A stretch of 64,000 nucleotides of DNA from Dryococelus australis (taxonomy: Eukaryota; Arthropoda; Insecta; Phasmatodea; Phasmatidae): contig CM057009.1 in the NCBI GenBank assembly GCA_029891345.1, positions 301,049,466-301,113,465 of the forward strand, given 5' to 3'. Shown one piece after another: positions 59,705 to 64,000 of the stretch. The notes under the pieces were generated by a model. That model did no database searches, had not been told where the DNA came from, and saw only the letters and a program-made list of their open reading frames with translations. Position numbers and translations under genes: made by a program. The stretch's first letter is position 1, and every line of letters starts with the position of its first letter.

Positions 59705-60318
59705 CTACTTTCGTCTCTTCTCTAGACCTAACAGTGGTTCCTGCGTACAACTACATTGGCTTACAAGATCTCTTTACGCAACATACAAAATACAGTTATC
59801 TCCACAACAGTTAACTGATGCAACTCATGACAACAGAAACAATCTTTCTTTTTAATAACACTTTGTTAGTTACCTAGGAATGCATTCATACTCTACATAG
59901 GCCAAAAAACCAACAATTAAATTACATCATGGTACAGATTACACAAAGAGATAGAACATACTAACAATGGTACTTTTCATTAGTTACCTAGGAACATACT
60001 CTTAAATTAGATAGGCCATCAACCCACAGTTAAATTACTTAATGGTAAGATTACACAAAGAGATACAAAATACCTTATTACACAATTACCTTAATCAAAC
60101 AAGGTGGGTGAATATAGTACAGGAGTGCGGATCTGCATCCCCACCTGGAAACAATGTGAGTTATCTCATCTTCAACATGGGGATACCCACAAAATCATTC
60201 CACCTGCTCCTCCCCTTCTGAGCTCTGTCCATCATAACGATCTACGATTTCTAGCTCAGTCTCACATGGTTGCTAAAGGGGTCATGGCATGGGAAAATTT
60301 TCATTGGTATCCATTTCC

Positions 60319-61251
60319 TTAAAGGCATTGTGCCTCGATAGGGGAATGCTTGGGGCGTATGAAAACAGGGATGCCATGGGGGAGAGACCAGTCACTGGGC
60401 AGTAGCGATAAAGCGCTACTAGGAAGAGACATTAAGCTTCTAGTTAGAAACTTCTTGAATGTCTGTACTGATCTCACAGCCAACCTATTTGAAGAGTGGT
60501 TGTATGGGCGAGTGAACAACAATTTAATAGAACAAAGTCTACAAAATTGAGCCATGTACCGCACACAGAATGGGGAACCATTATCACATATAACTGTACT
60601 TGGAAAAGCAAAACTGGCAAATACCTCCAACAGGCACTTGAGCACGGACTGAAAACTGGTATCTATTGGTAAAAACTGGTATCTATTGGTAAGACAAAAC
60701 ATTCCACCCATTTGGAATAGGCTTCGCATAGGATGAAGTACTCCACAGAGTTGAAATGAAACAGGTCAAGGTGAATTCGCTCCCATGGCTCCTGTGGTGC
60801 AGACCAATTTAGTCTAAAGCCATTATTATGCACATTCTGCATTTTCTGACAAGCTGGGCCACACTCAATTATTCTACAAATTTCCTCATCCATTCCTTTT
60901 CACCACACATAGTAACGAGCTAGCATACGAGTACGTTTTTACACCAGCTTGACCATGGTGTAAAATGGACAACACTTTTGCCTGGAGAGATTGAGGAATG
61001 ACTAACGTGTTGCCATTCAATAGGACCCCATCTCTGATAGACAGCTCATGCCACACTGTGAAATAAGGTTTGAGTATTTTGTTGCAGCAATAGTGTGGCC
61101 AGCCATTTTCACATACCTTGATGACTTTGCTTAGCACCTGATCCTTTTTTGTTTCTTGTGCCACCTTGCCCAGAGAGACCAAAGACATAGTGAAGTAGAG
61201 GAAGTTGCACTCGTTACCTCCAACTGGAGCAGTACTGGGTAAACGTAACAT
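60319..61251 (-). pseudogene. Integrase relic, gypsy B
   Basis: Minus strand. 60886-61251 has ENGWPHYC, ELSIRDGVLL, VIPQSLQAKVLSILHHGQAG (the H2C2-preceding block of mag-type integrases). 60663-60893 has PWERIHLDLFHF (first aspartate, usually HxDxxGP), AYSKWVECF. 60319-60729 has ICDNGSPF (second aspartate) and SSNRLAVRSVQTFKKFL (usually SNGxAERxVQTxK), where the catalytic glutamate is changed to valine. A short tandem duplication (gtatctattggtaaaaactg twice at 60658-60690) interrupts it. Confidence 0.75.
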
Positions 61252-61299
61252 TGCATCTGCCTGGGAAATATGTTGACCCTTCTTGTAAACAATTGAATA

Positions 61300-62400
61300 A
61301 TTTTATGCAGATAAGATCACAGCCCATCCTAGTTTGCGTGAGGAAGCTATGTGGGGAAGTTTTTTGCTTCTGAAAACAAGGACATCAGAGGCTGGTGTTC
61401 ACTGACAATAGTGAAGAGGTGACCACACAAATATATTTGGAAATATTTTCATCAAATAATACAGCTTATGCCTCTTTATACAGCCGACTCTAATTTCTCT
61501 GGGCTGTGGCCAGCATTGCAGATTTAAATGCAACTGGACACTCTATTCCATCAATAACGTGGCTTAACAATGCTCCTACTCCATATCCAGAACTATCTAC
61601 GTGCAGCACAATCTCCTTAGTTCGACCAAAAACAACAACCAATGCTTTTTTGGAAAGGACTGTTTTGCTTTTGTTGAAGGCCTACTCACACTCAGACATC
61701 CAGGTTGTGGAGGGGTTCGAGCAGATGTGGACACACAGGAATAAATTGTCTATAGTAGTTCAACAATTACATATATGATTTCAACTAAGTGGTATCTGTA
61801 GGTGCGGGAGTATCCATGATTTTCTCGGTCTTCGATTTTGTGGGCGATTTTCACTGTCCAGAAAACTGGAGCCCTAAGAAATCCAGAGAACTCACAAAAA
61901 ACTCAGACTTATCCATTTCCTATTTTAAACAGGATAGACTCTATAAATGATTGGAAAATAGCTGGGGCAGAAGCTAGGCCAAACACTAGTCTGTTACACC
62001 GATACAACCAGTTTATGGTATTGATAGTCAAGTGCTCCCTACAAAGCTCCTCAACTTCCAGCTGTTAGTATGCCTGGGTGAGATCCAGATGGCAGAACAC
62101 CTGACACCATACAAATTTGTTGATAGTATAATCTGCTCTAGGCAAGGTATACTGGTCAACTCATAAATGAGGATTTCCAGTTGTTTTAAGATCCACACAC
62201 AGCCAAATCTGGCCTGACTTCTTTGGCACCACTACGATGGGACTTGCCCATGGGCAAGAATTTACACGAGAAATAATTACAACCTGTTCCAGTTTGTATA
62301 ACTCCTCTTTTACATTTTGAGTAAAGGCATATGGTACATCATAAGCTCTATATAACACTGGAATGTCACTACCTTATAAATTTATATTAACCTTAAAACC
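61300..62400 (-). pseudogene. Reverse transcriptase and RNase H relic, gypsy B
   Basis: Minus strand. 62161-62358 shows NSCPWASPIVVVPKKSGQIWLCVDLKTT, the fingers block, in a clean frame. Palm box with SAPAIFQ near 61960. The YxDD loop has been deleted. RNase H parts near 61570-61680 (KALVVVFG; LHVDSSGYG). Multiple frame breaks. Confidence 0.7.
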
Positions 62401-62880
62401 AGAAATAGGTCTGTCATTGTTGACTACAGAGAATGCCTTGGTGTATTTACTTTTAAGGTCAACTAACACTTCAGCTTGGTTGGCCACCCCACTGGGACCA
62501 ACAACATTCACGGACAACACTTGTGTATTAGCCATTAGGTGACCTGCCAACCTGGTCGCTATGCTGATACAAAGTCTACGCCCAATTGTGCAGGTGTTGA
62601 TAAACGCCTTGATACCAACAGCGATAGCTTGTGCAAGGACCCCGACAACTCATCTGTGATTGACACCGCTTACCTGCAACCCCGTACCATTTGCAGCCCT
62701 TATATCCCCTGGAAAATGGGTTAAGGATATACAAATTTTTTTTTTTTAGAGGTCCTAACTGCAAAAAGTAACAGAACTTCCAGTTTCCACCACAAAAAGT
62801 ATTTCAAAACCATTTACCTTTATTCGTACTGAAGCTGGTTCCACCGGTACGCCCGAGGCGTAAGAACAAACGAGTCTTAA
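62401..62880 (-). other. Gag-pol junction of gypsy B, protease not certain
   Basis: A retropepsin is expected here, but I find no DTGA-type active site in any minus-strand frame. Absent from the left copy. Confidence 0.35.
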
Positions 62881-63372
62881 AACTGAGATGATTCGCATGC
62901 ATTGCTATTGCGGCTTGCCTTAGCAATATGTCCCAAATGGCCATAGTTGTAACAAATCCAACTCCGTGCTGGACAGCTGCATGACTGGTGACTGACCCCA
63001 CATCTGCATGCATTCTGGGGCTCTTGTTTCTAAGACGTAAGCGACCCTTTTTGACTGGCCGTCTCCCTATACGGCTGATGGGTGAAGCCACCCCGCTGAG
63101 GTGGACATTGGTGATGTCCTCTACTAGCACCAACGCACAGCACATCCTCTATTGCCAGTTGTCCGAAGCATGCAGGCTCTGCAATCACATTAACTTCTTC
63201 ACTCTTCTCTCCATTTATCAGGGCTACCGACTTCACCACTGCATACATATCCATTACTATCTTGACTGCATCTACAAATTTAAGCTCATCGGATTCCGCC
63301 AGCAACAGCCTAACTATCTGCTCTGATAACATAACAGAAACCAATCTATTTCTTAACTCTTCCTCCAAAAAT
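62881..63372 (-). pseudogene. gag C-terminal part with degenerate zinc knuckle, gypsy B
   Basis: Minus strand, open 63030-63368 with ELRNRLVSVMLSEQIVRLLL (the capsid-end LRDRLVxGL-type helix of mag-like gag) and a FVDAVKIVMDM segment. After a frameshift, a knuckle CYNYGHLGHIAK at 62921-62953 has its second cysteine changed to tyrosine. This part is missing in the left copy. Confidence 0.7.
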
Positions 63373-63716
63373 CCCCGTAGTGAGGACTTTGATAAGACCG
63401 TCTATAAACTCCTTAAAAGTGACTCCGCCCAGTGACTTTGGACTTATTTGAGTCTTTGGTTATGCCTAATACTGAAACCTTATACATTTATTTAGTATCC
63501 ACCACTTTGAAATATAAATTTAGTAGTTCAACGTAATTCTGAAATGTTTCCGTGCTTTGCAGAAACATAGGTATTGCCAGGCCGTTTGCCGCCATGTCGA
63601 AATTATCTCCTTAGCCTTGAACGTTGATGAAACATTGTCACCCGACCACGAGATTATAGGTAAACTAAGTTGAAGCGAAAACTGCCAGTAATTTCATCGA
63701 ACAAGTCTTTGAGGAT

Positions 63717-63732
63717 CCCATCCTTGTCGCCA
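63717..63732 (-). other. Primer-binding site of gypsy B, tRNA-Ser type (right copy)
   Basis: The plus strand reads cccatccttgtcgcca: 15 of 16 bases match the 3' end of tRNA-Ser(GCU) with CCA, two bases from the LTR. Confidence 0.8.
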
Positions 63733-63734
63733 CA

Positions 63735-63863
63735 TGTTATGTTCTGGAATAATAACTAAACACATCTCCTGATATACAAACGTTTTTATTCAAAACACAC
63801 TCCCACCTCTCAACACAGCCATCTTGGCCACACAACCTTGCACTCCATGGTGCCAACACAACA
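63735..63863 (-). repeat. 5' LTR of gypsy B (right copy)
   Basis: 129 bp, TGTT...AACA, followed by GCAAT at 63864-63868. Homologous to 28912-29036. Confidence 0.85.
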
Positions 63864-63868
63864 GCAAT

Positions 63869-64000
63869 GACACTAGTATTTTTGTCATTAACATTTGTTC
63901 TGGCAGTTTCTCCCCGTATTGCTTCAGACGGCCCGCCAACCCTTTTAGCTTGTGAAATACCATCTTCAACACCAGGTTTTAAATCCTTACCGGAAATTAG
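63869..64000 (-). pseudogene. Copia gag, part N-terminal to gypsy B (right copy, runs off the window)
   Basis: Counterpart of 29042-29173. Minus-strand gag sequence with one premature change in frame relative to the left copy. The start codon, leader, primer site and LTR should lie just beyond 64000. Confidence 0.6.

Larger units (their letters stand above)
59576..63863 (-). mobile_element. Gypsy B (mag-like Ty3/gypsy) nested in copia gag, right copy
   Basis: 4.29 kb, the fuller copy. Minus-strand order: 5' LTR, tRNA-Ser primer site, gag, zinc knuckle, RT, RNase H, integrase, 3' LTR, with GCAAT on both sides. It keeps integrase and gag parts that the left copy lost, but has itself lost about 100-120 bp around the RT catalytic loop (near 61915). 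Confidence 0.85.
46734..64000 (+). repeat. Right copy of the large direct duplication
   Basis: See the left unit (1-29173) for block correspondences. This copy carries a 12.3-kb deletion joined at about 49816-49857 (left 3064 to 15399), lacks the Tigger C-terminal part (joined at about 57690), lacks about 260 bp of copia integrase (joined near 58745), and keeps more of gypsy B. It runs off the window. Confidence 0.9.

Noticed and set aside
1..64000. tRNA genes, rRNA, CRISPR arrays
   Set aside because: No cloverleaf, rRNA-like or regularly spaced repeat pattern was seen. The tRNA-like matches are retroelement primer sites only.

Overview
The window looks like intergenic or intronic DNA from a large, AT-rich, transposon-laden arthropod genome. 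A hemimetabolous insect is my best guess. The evidence is an insect-type env-bearing retroelement, copia with the half-tRNA-iMet primer site, a mag-like Ty3/gypsy element primed by tRNA-Ser, and Tc1, Tigger and piggyBac relics. There is no complete host gene. I see only three short candidate host exons on the + strand: 19742-19819, its duplicate 54194-54271, and 32782-32877. All are flanked by good GT-AG sites and all are symmetric phase 1. I do not recognise the protein. No tRNA, rRNA or CRISPR was seen.

The main architecture is a large direct duplication. Left unit 1 to at least 29173 matches right unit 46734 to 64000 (window end), in the same order and orientation. Identity is patchy, from almost 100% to roughly 90%. 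The right unit lacks about 12.3 kb (left 3064-15399), about 1.64 kb of Tigger (left 22690-24330) and pieces of copia and gypsy. The left unit lacks about 0.77 kb and 1.08 kb of the nested gypsy that the right unit keeps. The first 158 bases are the end of an LTR sitting at the same site as the complete gypsy element at 37935-46892, so the duplicated unit must also extend left of the window.

Layout, left to right. 1-158 LTR end (family D). 1066-2335 Tc1-like relic (-). 3127-3866 MITE-like element. 5590-8285 3' half of an env-bearing gypsy element (-): env, then integrase. 8289-19209 gypsy family A (+), arranged as LTR fragment, internal region (gag, protease, RT, RNase H, integrase split by a 1-kb insert), terminal block, short internal remnant, second terminal block. 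19742-19819 host exon. 21560-22020 second Tc1 relic (+). 23400-24970 Tigger/pogo relic (-). 25030-29586 copia element (-) whose gag is interrupted by gypsy family B (26438-29036), with a 5-bp GCAAT target duplication. 29640-30400 piggyBac relic (-). 30540-31400 unidentified coding-like sequence (-). 32782-32877 host exon. 32878-37930 AT-rich, no gene seen. 37935-46892 near-complete gypsy family D (-) with 4-bp GTGC target duplication. 46893-64000 right duplication unit, ending inside copia gag.

Every transposon reading frame seen carries stops, frameshifts or lost catalytic residues, so I infer no active element. The value of the window is as a record of events: copia inserted, gypsy B inserted into copia gag, the composite was duplicated, and each copy then decayed differently. 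The duplication also copied a candidate protein-coding exon. An uncollapsed haplotype in the assembly is the main alternative explanation for the duplication.
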